Positions 36,063 to 45,537 are shown, numbered from the stretch's first letter. The stretch: 64,000 nucleotides of DNA from Paraburkholderia guartelaensis (GCF_004353905.1 NZ_SMOD01000002.1:434001-498000); one strand, 5' to 3'. The notes: a model not told the origin generated them from the sequence alone. Numbers and translations are program-made.

Positions 36063-37355
36063 ATGCGAGTCCTTGTATTGGGTAGCGGGGTCGTCGGCGT
36101 GACGAGCGCGTTCTATCTGGCGCGCGCCGGCCATGAAGTCACTGTCATCGACCGCGAGCAAGGTCCCGCGCTCGAGACGAGCTTCGCAAACGCCGGGCAA
36201 ATTTCTCCGGGATACGCAGCGCCGTGGGCCGCACCAGGCATTCCGCTCAAAGCCGTTAAGTGGATGTTCCAGAAGCATGCCCCGCTCGCCATCCGCCCGG
36301 ACGACGCGGACAAGCAGTTCCAGCTTCAGTGGATGTGGCAGATGCTGCAGAACTGCACCGCGGAGCGCTACGCCATCAACAAGAACCGTATGGTGCGGCT
36401 CGCGGAATACAGTCGCGATTGCCTGAAGGCGCTGCGCGCTGAAACGGGTATCCAGTACGAAGGACGAACCGGCGGGACGCTACAAGTTTTCCGCACGCAG
36501 CAGCAGTTCGACGGCGCGGCAAAGGACATCGCCGTCCTGAAAGATGCGAACGTGCCCTACGAGTTGCTCACGGCAAACGAACTCTCGCGGGTTGAGCCGG
36601 CCCTCGCTGCGACCTCGCATAAATTGACCGGCGGCCTGCGTTTGCCTGGCGACGAGACAGGCGACTGCCAACTGTTCACGACCCGGCTCGCCGCTCTCGC
36701 CGTGGAGGCAGGCGTGACGTTCCGCTACAACACGACCGTCGATACGCTCGTCGTCGAAGACTGCAAGGTCGTTGGCGTGCGTCACGGAACCAGGCTCATC
36801 CACGCCGACGCGTTCGTTGTCGCGTTTGGCTCCTATTCGACGAGCTTCCTGTCTGGCCTCGTCAAGATTCCGGTCTACCCGCTCAAGGGATATTCCATCA
36901 CGGCGCCTATCGTGGACGAGGCGCGCGCGCCGGTTTCGACCGTCCTCGACGAGACCTACAAGATCGCCATCACGCGCTTCGATAAGCGAATTCGCGTGGG
37001 CGGCATGGCCGAAATTGTCGGGTTTGATAAACGCCTGCGCGAGGCTCGGCGCGAGACGCTCGAAATGTGCGTGAACGACCTGTTTCCGGGCGGCGGCGAC
37101 ACATCGAAGGCGACATTCTGGACCGGCCTGCGGCCGATGACGCCGGACGGCACACCCATTGTCGGCCGCACCGCCGTGGCCAATCTCTTCCTGAACACGG
37201 GCCATGGCACGCTTGGGTGGACCATGTCCTGCGGTTCGGCGCAGCTCCTCGCCGACCTGATTTCAGGCAGACAGCCCGCTATCGAGCACGATGACTTGAA
37301 CGTGTTCCGCTATGCGAAGGAGCCGGAGGCACCGGCGGATTTCGCGCTGGACTAG
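36063..37355 (+). CDS. dadA: D-amino acid dehydrogenase small subunit
   Basis: The 430-residue FAD protein has the N-terminal dinucleotide fold [22 protein letters not shown], then [19 protein letters not shown] (a DadA hallmark near 40), [11 protein letters not shown] near 195 and a C-terminal [15 protein letters not shown]. It deaminates D-alanine and other D-amino acids at the inner membrane, passing electrons to the respiratory chain. No alanine racemase gene follows, so it is not in the usual dadAX pair. Confidence 0.95.
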   Translation: MRVLVLGSGVVGVTSAFYLARAGHEVTVIDREQGPALETSFANAGQISPGYAAPWAAPGIPLKAVKWMFQKHAPLAIRPDDADKQFQLQWMWQMLQNCTAERYAINKNRMVRLAEYSRDCLKALRAETGIQYEGRTGGTLQVFRTQQQFDGAAKDIAVLKDANVPYELLTANELSRVEPALAATSHKLTGGLRLPGDETGDCQLFTTRLAALAVEAGVTFRYNTTVDTLVVEDCKVVGVRHGTRLIHADAFVVAFGSYSTSFLSGLVKIPVYPLKGYSITAPIVDEARAPVSTVLDETYKIAITRFDKRIRVGGMAEIVGFDKRLREARRETLEMCVNDLFPGGGDTSKATFWTGLRPMTPDGTPIVGRTAVANLFLNTGHGTLGWTMSCGSAQLLADLISGRQPAIEHDDLNVFRYAKEPEAPADFALD

Positions 37356-37404
37356 TCAGGACTGCTGGTGGAGTTGTGAGCGTCGACCGACGCTCACCTT
37401 TTGA

Positions 37405-37947
37405 CTAATGCGAAGACGGAGCGAACGCTTCGAAGTACATCCGCTCGAGTGCGAGCGTTATGCCGAACTGCGAAGTTTGCCGCAGTCCATTTGCGCCACA
37501 GAATTGCAGCTCGCCGCGCTGGCCGACAACGATGACCTCCTGGGCGCCGCCCTCGAGGTACGCCCTGATCCGCGCGCCGATGTCGTACGCAAACTTGCGG
37601 TCGAGGAGCACCTCGACGCACAAATCCGGCACAAACGGAACGGGATCGTCCCGGTCAAACCCTTCCCACTTTTCAGGCGGCATCCAGACGACGTCAGGTA
37701 CGCGGATGCCAAATGACGGTGTCGCCACGGCAACCGACATCGCCGCCACGTGACCAATCTGCTCGGCAATCTGGCAGTAGACGTCGGTCAGAACGATTTG
37801 GCGCCTTGCAGACGGTTGAGGATGCGGCACCGTTTCACCGCGAGCATTGAGTTCACAACATTCCCACACCCCAGAATCAGAGCTGGAGTGCATCCGACGC
37901 CAGGTCGCTACAAGCCCGTCCTGCTCGAGAAGAGTCGACACAACCAC
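37405..37947 (-). CDS. Uma2-family (DUF820) restriction-endonuclease-like protein
   Basis: The 180-residue protein has the PD-(D/E)XK-like pattern of Uma2 proteins: RVPDVVWMP, then PDLCVEVLLDRKFAYDIGARIRAYLEGG with the presumed Asp and Glu, and VIVVGQRGELQF. These proteins are widespread and mostly of unknown role. It is isolated, convergent with dadA. Confidence 0.72.
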   Translation of the reverse strand: MVVSTLLEQDGLVATWRRMHSSSDSGVWECCELNARGETVPHPQPSARRQIVLTDVYCQIAEQIGHVAAMSVAVATPSFGIRVPDVVWMPPEKWEGFDRDDPVPFVPDLCVEVLLDRKFAYDIGARIRAYLEGGAQEVIVVGQRGELQFCGANGLRQTSQFGITLALERMYFEAFAPSSH

Positions 37948-38289
37948 AAGCCTCCGATAGGGGAATTATCTAAGGGTATTCCCTTTGTCGATTGCTGAAA
38001 AGCCATTGTTTCTGTGCAGCGCACCATAAACTACCCGGGGTGCATGAATGCGATTTTGCACCCGTTATCGGGTCATATCTGGAGGCCCTGCGCTTCAGCC
38101 TGACGTCGACGACGTGGCTAAATCTGAGCGCCATTCGTCCCGATTGTGCAACGCACCAAGATCACCGCAAAGGGTAGTATCAGCGCTTGATGTTTCGCTT
38201 CTGTCGAAGTCGCCTTCTGCGGGCGCGTCGATGAAGTGTTAGTGTAAGAGTTTGCCGAGTGCCCCTATCGTCTGGACACGAGAAGTGCA
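37948..38289. other. 342-base gene-free region
   Basis: No supported gene is seen. Several short open frames occur on the plus strand but lack ribosome-binding sites and protein-like composition. Confidence 0.4.
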
Positions 38290-38502
38290 ATGGAAATCGA
38301 TGCGGAGACTTTCCGGCGACTGCGCCGTCTCGCCCCCGTCGTTGACGACATACTCAACGCAGGGGAAGTTGAACATGCGGGCCAGGCTGCGAATCTCGCT
38401 GCCCTCGCACAACTATGCTCGACCCTGTTCGACGCTTACTGCTCGATGCATCCCGAGGAAACCGCGCAAGCCAACCTCGACATGCTCGAGTCACATAAGT
38501 AG
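38290..38502 (+). CDS. hypothetical 70-aa protein
   Basis: The product is acidic and helix-rich (ETFRRLRRLAPVVDDIL, LAALAQLCSTLFDAY, HPEETAQANLDMLE), which looks like a real small protein rather than a shadow frame. The start has only a weak GAGAAG site. It faces two small minus-strand genes. No family is recognised. Confidence 0.45.
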   Translation: MEIDAETFRRLRRLAPVVDDILNAGEVEHAGQAANLAALAQLCSTLFDAYCSMHPEETAQANLDMLESHK

Positions 38503-38520
38503 GAACCAGGGGCACCGCGG

Positions 38521-38694
38521 TCACCGAGTGTCCGGATGCGCGAGGCCCGCTTCCTCGATAATCTGCTCGTATTTTTCCGCGCCGACTACCTCGCGGTACT
38601 CCTGCTTCAGCCGGATGAGTGCCTGCGCCGTTTTGGAAATCACACCGTGGACTTCCAGCTGCTCAGCGTGCACCAGGGCCTGCCCCAAAGTCAT
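38521..38694 (-). CDS. hypothetical 57-aa protein, second of a small-gene pair
   Basis: The short frame encodes a helical product with MTLGQALVHAEQLEVHG, ISKTAQALIRLKQEYREVVG and EKYEQIIEEAG. Its composition is strongly protein-like. It starts 17 bases after the stop of the 58-residue gene on the same strand, indicating an operon. Such pairs are common in phage-derived DNA, but I do not recognise the family. Confidence 0.6.
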   Translation of the reverse strand: MTLGQALVHAEQLEVHGVISKTAQALIRLKQEYREVVGAEKYEQIIEEAGLAHPDTR

Positions 38695-38711
38695 GGCCAC
38701 GTCAGTATTCC

Positions 38712-38888
38712 TTATTGCAGTTGAACAGCCATCAAGTCGTTGACGAACGTGGGTCGTGCGGAGGCGAACTCCATCAGGTTGACGAAGCCGTTGCTGAGCG
38801 CAAACGCTTCCAGCGCATCCTTGCCGCTGTCAGCCTTGATGCGGCCGTAGCTTTCGACCATCTTCAGGTCGGTAATCAAGTACACCAT
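38712..38888 (-). CDS. hypothetical 58-aa protein, first of a small-gene pair
   Basis: The product reads MVYLITDLKMVESYGRIKA, then GKDALEAFALSNGFVNLMEFA and a C-terminal VNDLMAVQLQ. It alternates strand and helix patterns like a compact globular protein. A GAGG-type site lies about six bases before the ATG. It is too short for usual gene callers and is followed by the 57-residue gene. Confidence 0.6.
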   Translation of the reverse strand: MVYLITDLKMVESYGRIKADSGKDALEAFALSNGFVNLMEFASARPTFVNDLMAVQLQ

Positions 38889-39116
38889 CTCAACCTCTTT
38901 GCGTCTGTGGATGCCTCGAGTCGTTGTCCACTCAAGGATTCTTTCGAAGAGTACGTAGCGTCACTTAAATCGGGCTTAAACAACGCCGACACGTCGAAAG
39001 CCTTGCCAGGCCGGCGATTCAAAAGCGCACGGCGCCTGCCGGTACGCCCTCGTCGATGAGAGAAGTTAAGATGAGAGTGAGATAGGCAATTGCTCCCGTC
39101 TTCGGGCACCAGAAAG

Positions 39117-39335
39117 ATGGAACGAGAGACATACAAAGGCTATGACTTGTGGGGCCACGCCATCGCGCAGCAGGCGGAACTGCTAACGCCGGAGCGCTAC
39201 GCAGGGGGCGGGACCATCATCCAGGGTAACAAGCTCATCTGCACTTCCGGAGTCCTCGATCTGTTCGATTCGGAGGAGGAAGCGCAGGACGCGGGAATCG
39301 CCTGGGCAAAGGCGTGGGTCGACACGCACGGTTAG
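39117..39335 (+). CDS. conserved hypothetical 72-aa protein
   Basis: The ATG at 39117 is taken in preference to the TTG at 39090 because it begins the protein-like text ERETYKGYDLWGHAI. The product continues with YAGGGTIIQGNKLI and ends EEAQDAGIAWAKAWVDTH, a pattern I associate with small uncharacterised Burkholderia proteins. No function is assigned. Confidence 0.6.
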   Translation: MERETYKGYDLWGHAIAQQAELLTPERYAGGGTIIQGNKLICTSGVLDLFDSEEEAQDAGIAWAKAWVDTHG

Positions 39336-39400
39336 TGCGGAGGTGCAACGCCGGTTCTTCGGGTACTTCGACCAGCTGGTCAGCATCACAGCGCTGCCGC

Positions 39401-39598
39401 TCAGTCCGCCTCGCTGGCCTTCTCCGATTCGACCACGTCGAGAGAGATGACCTGCGTGCCATCGATCTTGCCGAGCACGATGGTTTCTCCCGTCGCGTCG
39501 CGCAGTTCGACAAGCCGGGGACGCAACATCTGAACCACCGGATCGACTGCGTTGATAGCTTTGGCGAGCAGTTGCGACGTCTGCTGGGACTTGGCAAC
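39401..39598 (-). pseudogene. fragment resembling the start of an IclR effector domain
   Basis: One frame reads LAKAINAVDPVVQMLRPRL, then VELRDATGETIVLGKIDGTQ and VISLDVVESE, like the junction of linker and effector domain in IclR regulators. The helix-turn-helix part and the ligand-binding remainder are missing, so if the likeness holds this is a remnant. A separate small gene starting at the in-frame ATG at 39529 cannot be excluded. Confidence 0.35.
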
Positions 39599-39702
39599 GA
39601 GGCAAGAAACAAAAACCGAAGGGGAAAAAGTCTGGCCGACCAGAGGGAAGGGAGTTCTGGAACGGTTAGGGATTTGCAGACTGAGAGAATCTGCATCCGG
39701 CG

Positions 39703-39770
39703 ATCGCTGAAACCCTTGGTGGGCCGGGTGCGGTTCGACCCACGACGTCCTTTCGGAGGCGGATTATGAG
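39703..39770. repeat. attL: copy of tRNA 3' half bounding the genomic island
   Basis: This 68-base stretch repeats 45587..45655 with one substitution and one missing A. It comprises the tRNA 3' end with CCA, T-arm, variable arm and part of the anticodon loop, plus 14 bases of flank. The changes show it is no longer under selection as tRNA. Confidence 0.85.
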
Positions 39771-40031
39771 ATGACGCGTCGACGCACTTCGCTAAGCGAC
39801 CGCCACCGGCTGACGCTCGCGTCGAACTGCTTCACCGTGTCGATGAGGCCAGTCGCCAGCAATTGCGCGATCTGCGCGGCGGAGAGCTGAAGACTCCACC
39901 CGGTCGGCAGCGACGAAGCCAGTCAGATTGCGCTCGACGCCAACCGTCAACTTGCCCGTCGTGTCCTTGTAGGGCATCTTGCGCACGCTCTCGTCGCGAC
40001 GATGTTCGGCGTTTAGACGAGTCAGAATCAC
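39764..40031 (-). pseudogene. phage lysozyme (GH24) remnant, frameshifted and truncated at attL
   Basis: One frame reads LTRLNAEHRRDESVRKMPYKDTTGKLTVGVERNLTG in separate landmarks typical of the N-terminus of phage lysozymes, where the catalytic Glu normally lies in the DE segment and the Asp in YKDTxG. After a frame change near 39900 the next frame reads SAAQIAQLLATGLIDTV and SRWRSLSEVRRRVIS, the family's following helices. It stops at the att junction. A GTG at 40031 is the likely former start. Confidence 0.6.
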
Positions 40032-40482
40032 GAATCCCCCGGCCACTTTCCATGAGCCACGGCCCACAGCGCCGCGGCGATCGTATTGAACGGCCCGCAA
40101 CAGATCACGATCTTGCGCTGCGCGCACCCCGTCGCCGCGAAAAAAGCTGATGCCACTCTTCGCCATCTTCATCAGCTCACGAGTTCCATCGTGTTCGACT
40201 CGACGCGCAGCGGTGCAGCGGGGTCGTCGGCAAGCTCCGCCTTGTCGTCCGCCATGGACTGCTCGAAGTTCGTCATGCGCGACTCCATATCCGCGCGCCA
40301 TTGGTGGTCCGAGGCGCGCTTGTCGATCGGTTCTTGGCTCGACGAGATCCCCGTAGAAAGCGACCGCTACGACGGCGCCTGGAAATGAAAGAAGCCGCCC
40401 GAGGGCGGCCTGCGACTGCTTGGGTTGCGATTTAACCCCTTAGCAATTCCTAACCTGAGCATCACAAGGTCATTTGGCGTGG
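40032..40482 (-). pseudogene. decayed phage lysis-region DNA
   Basis: Within this gap a minus-strand frame (40172..about 40350) reads PIDKRASDHQWRADMESRMTN, EQSMADDKAELADD and VESNTMELVS. It resembles small phage proteins that precede holins. A further short hydrophobic stretch near 40060 (TIAAALWAVAHGKW) could be a holin remnant. A GC-rich hairpin, GCCGCCC-GA-GGGCGGC, lies near 40392. None of these is an intact gene. Confidence 0.35.
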
Positions 40483-41025
40483 TCAATACATACGTTCAAG
40501 ACCCGTCGATTGCGAGGACGAAGCGGTTCTCTTTTTCGCATTGGTCGGCACCGTTGATGCAGGTTTCCGTTGCGCTTGTCCTTCTGCTTCATTCTGCATG
40601 GCCTCGGAAATCACCGCGTCGATTTCTTCAATCAATTTCTTTTGCGCGGTCTGTGCCTTTGTCTTCCCGGCAGCCGCTCGCGCCTTTTCAATTTCCCGAA
40701 GCACGGACATCCCAGCACACCCGCAGGCAAACGCGCAGATCCCAAAGACAATCGGATGTCCGGCCCTCATGAAGGCTATGGATCCGAGGCCAAATACGAC
40801 CATCGCAACCAATCGGCCAACGTCGACCGAAAGTTCATCAGTCAGAACGCCTTTTGTGACGTCCCAAAGCATTCCCGTTGCCGCAATCAATGCGGCGTAG
40901 AAGACGATCTTTGCCCCAAATGAATCCGTATGCTCGCGAATGATTTCGTCCGTGACGGCGAGCAAAGCAGACGTGACCAGAAAGAAGAAGAGAAGCCCCA
41001 CCATGTTCCATATTTTTTTCATCAC
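40483..41025 (-). CDS. hypothetical membrane protein with charged C-terminal tail (180 aa)
   Basis: The product has hydrophobic segments at about 5-25, 40-55, 68-85 and 88-105. A predicted coiled coil follows (REIEKARAAAGKTKAQTAQKK, IEEIDAVISEAMQNEAEG) and then a Lys/Ser/Thr-rich end. The N-terminal MMKKIW is a good membrane-protein start. It lies inside the genomic island and is probably phage- or island-borne. No family is recognised. Confidence 0.7.
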   Translation of the reverse strand: MMKKIWNMVGLLFFFLVTSALLAVTDEIIREHTDSFGAKIVFYAALIAATGMLWDVTKGVLTDELSVDVGRLVAMVVFGLGSIAFMRAGHPIVFGICAFACGCAGMSVLREIEKARAAAGKTKAQTAQKKLIEEIDAVISEAMQNEAEGQAQRKPASTVPTNAKKRTASSSQSTGLERMY

Positions 41026-42111
41026 ACACCCCGTAGTTGTTTGAGGGGGTGATTATCAGCAAGCGCAAGGCAAATGCCAACGTGCTGGAAGGGAAATGTG
41101 TGAGTTGTGTGGGTTACCTTGTTGCCGCAAGCACGGCGCCTGCAGACGATCGCCGCGCCCCGGAGAAAGGGATGGTAATCATCACCATACCTTCGTCAAG
41201 ACGGCTAGACCTCTTCCTCGCGACAGACTGCAGGGCGAGCTGGGCCTGTCAGCCTCCAAAATGGCCACCCTGCTCGGGGGTATCGAGTGGCCGACAATGG
41301 CAGAACTACACCGGAGGCGAGAAGCCTCGGGACATGAGTCCGCACATGGTGTCCTTCGCCACAGCTCGACTGGAGTTGGACGACGCCACGATCGAGCGCG
41401 TCCTGCAGCGCATGCGCCAGATCGGAGCGATGATCGATTTGAACGCCCCCCGCCGCTCGGTGGAGAGCAGCAGCCGTAGCGATGCCTCTCGGGTGCACAG
41501 CGGCATCCGCACACGCGCAGCAGAGCTGGTTCCAGTTCGAGGCCGGCATCGGCGGCAGCGCTTACCAGCATGGACCGAACAGTCTCTGGTATCAGGAGGG
41601 GAGATGCCAAAGTCCCGAGCGCGAAAACCAACATGACCAGCGATCAATGGATTGACCCTGACCTGGTCGGTGTCAATTCAGCAGATCCTTGCAGCGGCCC
41701 TTGCAAAAGCCTCTCCGACTTCATGGGATGCTGGCACGATATGGGCTTTGCGCTCACGCTCGAGCCGCACCATACGTGAAATGGCATCACGTTCGGCGGC
41801 GACGCCGGGCCCCATATTCACCGCTCAACGTGGTCGGAAGACGTGGCGGTACGCTAACGCAAATGCGCAACCGATCGCCATTCACGTGAAGTGGGAACCG
41901 GTATGGGCGCTCGGCTGGACCGTCGGCGCTAGCAGGACCTACCGCAACTTCGGTATCTAATACGCATAGTTCCGCAATCAGGGGAACGCGACGGCCCCCC
42001 CCTACAATCCGATCCGGGAGTCGACGCACGTGCTCATGGCGACTTACCGGTACTGACAAGAAAGCGCGGTAAGATAGCGACCTCCTTTCCTGCCTGATTT
42101 CGGCCCGAGCG
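41026..42111. other. about 1.1 kb of degraded island DNA without intact genes
   Basis: Short open frames on both strands show only fragments. Besides the IS66-like piece at 41219..41320, a frame ending near 41960 reads IAIHVKWEPVWALGWTVGAS, which may be a phage-protein remnant. No RNA gene is seen. Confidence 0.4.
41219..41320 (+). pseudogene. possible IS66-family TnpB (Orf2) fragment
   Basis: The frame reads GELGLSASKMATLLGGIEWP, matching the TnpB C-terminal pattern L-S/T-xxx-M/L-xx-LL-x-GI-D/E-W. Neither the rest of TnpB nor the TnpC transposase nor terminal repeats is visible. It indicates an old, deleted insertion. Confidence 0.4.
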
Positions 42112-43146
42112 ATGAGAGCGAGCGAAAAGCTAAATTCCGTCCATTTCATGCGTTTTTTCGCCGCGATGGCGGTCGTAGTGCACCATGTGACGACCGGTTT
42201 CGGGAACAAGCGCGTGATGGTTGGAGCGGCCGGGGTCGATGTCTTTTTTGTGATCAGCGGCATCGTGATCGGGATGTCGCTGCTGCGAGAGGAAGCACCC
42301 TACAACTTCGCGGTCAAGCGAATGATCCGCGTGCTTCCTCTCTATTGGATCGCCACGGCGGCATCCGTGCTTTTTGTCTATTCAACATGGGGGGAGCTCC
42401 CGACGACAGAAGAACTTGCTCGTTCGCTTCTGCTGTGGCCGAAATTCGGCACTGATTGGCATGCGATCTATTTTCCTGCCTGGACCCTGACGTACGAGAT
42501 GCTGTTTTACTGCGTTGCAGGTGCCATATTGGTGGCGTCCCGCAAGCATGCGTGGACCGCCACGCTCGTGATCTTTACTCTCATTGGCCTGTTCAGGATT
42601 CCAGTCCCTGGAACGGATGGCGCATTCTTCTCGACCGCGGTATGCCTTGAATTCTGTATGGGACTGGCGATTGCCCCTCTCATCGTCTGCGGATGGCGCC
42701 CGTCGACGTTTGCAGGGATCGCGATGATTGCCATCGGCGCGATATTCGCCTGGAGCTATCAGGACGACGTCCTCTTGATCACCGAGCAGGCTTCTCGCGC
42801 CCACCTTGCCCGACCACTGCAGCTTGGCCTACCATGCGCCTTGATAGTTGCGGGAATGCTCGCGTTCGATAGCGCCAGTTGGATGCGTGAAAAGGTGATC
42901 GAACTGGGCGGTGACGCAAGCTACGCGATTTATGTGACCCACATCACAACCATCAACTTCGTTTCAGATCGCCTTTTGCGGCACGGCATAGACCCCAAAG
43001 GTCACCCCGTTACGATGCAAATCGCGCTGATCGTCCTATCGCTTGGTGTTGGGGTGTGCACTCGATTGTTCGTTGAGCGGCCGCTTTTGGACTATCTGAG
43101 AAACTTGCTCTTGGGGAGATCGACACGCGCGGTCACCGTCGCCTAG
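42112..43146 (+). CDS. acyltransferase 3 family membrane protein
   Basis: The 344-residue protein has about ten membrane segments. Family marks are RFFAAMAVVVHHV with the conserved His near 24, GVDVFFVISGIVI near 42, RVLPLYW near 74, and YAIYVTH near 270. Members O-acylate sugars of lipopolysaccharide or other glycans and are often carried by prophages as serotype-converting genes. It is intact, unlike the phage genes around it, and is followed 124 bases later by the polytopic membrane protein gene. Confidence 0.9.
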   Translation: MRASEKLNSVHFMRFFAAMAVVVHHVTTGFGNKRVMVGAAGVDVFFVISGIVIGMSLLREEAPYNFAVKRMIRVLPLYWIATAASVLFVYSTWGELPTTEELARSLLLWPKFGTDWHAIYFPAWTLTYEMLFYCVAGAILVASRKHAWTATLVIFTLIGLFRIPVPGTDGAFFSTAVCLEFCMGLAIAPLIVCGWRPSTFAGIAMIAIGAIFAWSYQDDVLLITEQASRAHLARPLQLGLPCALIVAGMLAFDSASWMREKVIELGGDASYAIYVTHITTINFVSDRLLRHGIDPKGHPVTMQIALIVLSLGVGVCTRLFVERPLLDYLRNLLLGRSTRAVTVA

Positions 43147-43270
43147 TGCTAAGCCAGCTCAATCGGTGCAGGCTCCAGTCAGTGCTGACGCAGGTCAATC
43201 TGGGGACCCATCGTGCTATCCTTCTTGACCCCGTTGCCGTGCGCAGTTACATCTTTGTAAGGCCTCTGGT

Positions 43271-44269
43271 ATGACCCCATCAATTACAAGCACCGCTAGC
43301 TCCTATGGCTCGCGGTTCCTGTTCGCGCTGATCGGCGCCTCACTTCTTCCGTCTATCGTCTGCCTGCTGAATTTCGGCATGACGAACGGGCAAGTGTACC
43401 CACTGGCCTTTGTTTTTACGATCATCAGCTTCTCGGCCGGGTCGCACGTCTGGATGAATCTGGCATATCTGGCGAGCCCGAAATGGCGCGCCTATTTCGC
43501 CAAATACCCTATGCGTTTCTACGTCGTGCCCGCGCTCATTATGTGCACGTCCATCGTTGCCATTGCTCAGCCCATCAAAGCGATCGGCGTCGGGTACCTG
43601 TGCGCAATGGGCTTCGTGAACATCTGGCATCACTCAAAACAGAACTGGGGAGTCTTGTCGCTGATCGGGCGAGCACGCGGCCGCAATGTCTTGCCGCTGA
43701 TGAATCCGCTTTGCCGCGCGTGGATCTTCTTCGCTATACCGTTGTGCATGTCTTTCCCTGCAGTAGCCAACTGGGTCGGTCAGGAAAGGCTTTATGACGT
43801 GGCACTTTTCTGCGCGGCAGCGTTCGCTGCATACTGCATCTTCCAGATCTGGAAATCGAAGTTCTTGACCAATCAGGACCCACTCGTTATCGTCGCTGCG
43901 ATCGCACTGCTCTTCTACTTCGTGCCGTTCACGTTTCTCTGGAACAAGCCTTGGGGGATTATCGCGGCTGGCGCTCACTCCCTCCAGTACCATCTAATTG
44001 TCATATCGTCGCTCTCATTGAGCAATCGCAAGGCAGACAAGAAAATCTGGTTCGGCGCCGCACTCACCATTGGCGTGATGGCGCTCCTCACAGCCGCCGC
44101 TTTCGTGACCATCAAAACGGGCTGGCAGCAATGGGATAACGTGTGGCTTCGCGTTGTGTTCGGAGCCTTCCTCGGCGTCAACCTAACCCACTTCTGGGTC
44201 GACGCCTTCATATGGAAGTTCAACAACGCCGAGGTCAGGAAGCTTCACGGCGAAGCCTTCAATTTCTGA
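43271..44269 (+). CDS. unrecognised polytopic membrane protein with conserved-looking His motifs
   Basis: The 332-residue protein has about eight to nine hydrophobic segments. Polar residues cluster at membrane edges: NIWHHSKQNWG near 118, AHSLQYHLIVISS near 235 and NLTHFWVDAFIWKFNNAEVR near 308. Such His/Asp/Trp sets recall membrane diiron or lipid-modifying enzymes, but I cannot name a family. It follows the acyltransferase on the same strand and may act with it on an envelope glycan or lipid. It looks intact and is the main cargo of the island with its neighbour. Confidence 0.8.
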   Translation: MTPSITSTASSYGSRFLFALIGASLLPSIVCLLNFGMTNGQVYPLAFVFTIISFSAGSHVWMNLAYLASPKWRAYFAKYPMRFYVVPALIMCTSIVAIAQPIKAIGVGYLCAMGFVNIWHHSKQNWGVLSLIGRARGRNVLPLMNPLCRAWIFFAIPLCMSFPAVANWVGQERLYDVALFCAAAFAAYCIFQIWKSKFLTNQDPLVIVAAIALLFYFVPFTFLWNKPWGIIAAGAHSLQYHLIVISSLSLSNRKADKKIWFGAALTIGVMALLTAAAFVTIKTGWQQWDNVWLRVVFGAFLGVNLTHFWVDAFIWKFNNAEVRKLHGEAFNF

Positions 44270-44292
44270 CGCTATGCTATCTGTAGGTTAGC

Positions 44293-44541
44293 GAAGAAGG
44301 CTGGACGCTGATCCATGATGATCAGCGCGACGATTGTGAAAACACGCTCGCCGCCATCGTGTATGCGGAAAGCGCGGTCGGCTATCACACCTCGTGCCCT
44401 TACACATAGCCTTGGTCTCCCAAGTGGTTCAAGCCGACCACATCGCGTCACGACCTCCTGAAGGCCGGCGCGCTGATCATCGACGAAATCGAGCGCATCG
44501 ATCGTGCAGGCAGCGCCGATGCGCAGGATGGTACGCAATGA
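44293..44541 (+). pseudogene. phage-type hypothetical gene interrupted by a stop codon
   Basis: One frame reads EEGWTLIHDDQRDD, then AAIVYAESAVGYHTSCPYT, a TAG stop, and then PWSPKWFKP, RHDLLKAGALIIDEIERIDR. This order is typical of a common small phage or plasmid protein (EGWTxxHDDxH...WPWxxxWWKP...DLVKAGALI). The internal stop and loss of the start show decay. Confidence 0.6.
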
Positions 44542-44589
44542 CTCAGAGCACGAACGTCCTGCGCACAATCGCACACCCGCAGTTCGCTT

Positions 44590-44808
44590 TCACTGCCCGA
44601 CATCGAGCTTGGGCAAACGGTTGTACAACGATTCCATGGCTGCACTAGGCGCGGCGCGCCAAAGCGCTCCGTATACGATCTCGCTGTAGAGCTCGATCCC
44701 TTCGTGCGAGCCTGGGTCGATTTGTCTTGCTTCCACTATGAGGGCAAAAAGCCGCGTTGCAGTGTCAAGGATGGATTTGGCTTGCGTGTGGGGGATTGTC
44801 TTATTCAT
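44590..44808 (-). CDS. hypothetical 72-aa protein
   Basis: The product reads MNKTIPHTQAKSILDTATRL, then FALIVEARQIDPGSHEG and LYSEIVYGALWRAAPSAAM. This is a coherent helical protein unlike the frames around it. The ribosome-binding site is weak. It lies in the island between a broken phage gene and the integrase remnant; no family is named. Confidence 0.5.
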   Translation of the reverse strand: MNKTIPHTQAKSILDTATRLFALIVEARQIDPGSHEGIELYSEIVYGALWRAAPSAAMESLYNRLPKLDVGQ

Positions 44809-44973
44809 CCCGACTCATATCGGCGTATGAAGCGAAAACTTAATGGTGCTCTGTGCGCCGAAGGTAACCGCACTCGCACAGACGGGAACCAGAAGGAGGG
44901 AAACCAATAGCCGGATCGCCGTTCACAATGCCGGAGGAGTTGTGCGAGCTCACTACCATCCGTCGCCGCGCCG

Positions 44974-45537
44974 AACCCGTGCGCGGGCGTGCGCAAGAAT
45001 TCGGAGAGCAGGCGCGACGTTTATGTCGAGGATGATGTGTTCCAGCGCGTGTATGCCTGCGCCGATCAGCCGACGCGCGATGCAATGGATATGGCCTACG
45101 TGACCCGTCAGCGGCCACACGACACGCTCAGCTGCGACGAAAGGGACGTACGCGATTGCTTCATAGCCATCGGCCAAGGCAAGACCGGGCAGAGGCTGCG
45201 CATCGAGGTGGTGGGCGAACTACAGGCTGTCATCGACCACATTCGCGCGCGGAAGGTTGAGCTCAAGGAGGTGAGTATTGCGCTCGTCATCAAAGAGAAC
45301 GGCGAGCACATGACGCTAGGCGCCCTGCAGAAGCGCGTCTGCGTCGCGCGTGCACGAGCGGGCGTTCCGGTTGGCGATTTTCAGTTCCGCGACCTGCGCG
45401 CGAAGGCGGGCACGGACAAGGCTGATTCCTCGGACGGCATCCGCCAGGCGCAGCGACGACTTGGCCATAAATCGCTGACGATGACTGAGCACTACCTGAG
45501 GAAAAGGCGCGGGGAAAAGATGGGTCCGACGCGCTGA
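44974..45537 (+). pseudogene. tyrosine recombinase (phage-type integrase), catalytic C-terminal part only
   Basis: The frame starts inside the family text NPCAGVRKNSE and covers the catalytic domain: Arg in YVTRQRPHDTL (box I), GKTGQRLRIEV, FQFRDLRAKAGTD (box II Arg) and the nucleophile Tyr in MTEHYLRKR. The DNA-binding N-terminal 150 or more residues are missing, and a GTG at 44989 gives only 182 residues. It lies 49 bases before attR and points toward the tRNA, as expected for the island's integrase. Loss of the N-terminus predicts inactivity. Confidence 0.8.

Noticed and set aside
38876-39136. An 86-codon minus-strand frame overlapping the start of the small-gene pair
   Set aside because: Its Arg/Ser-rich product is not protein-like and it overlaps the better-supported 58-residue gene.
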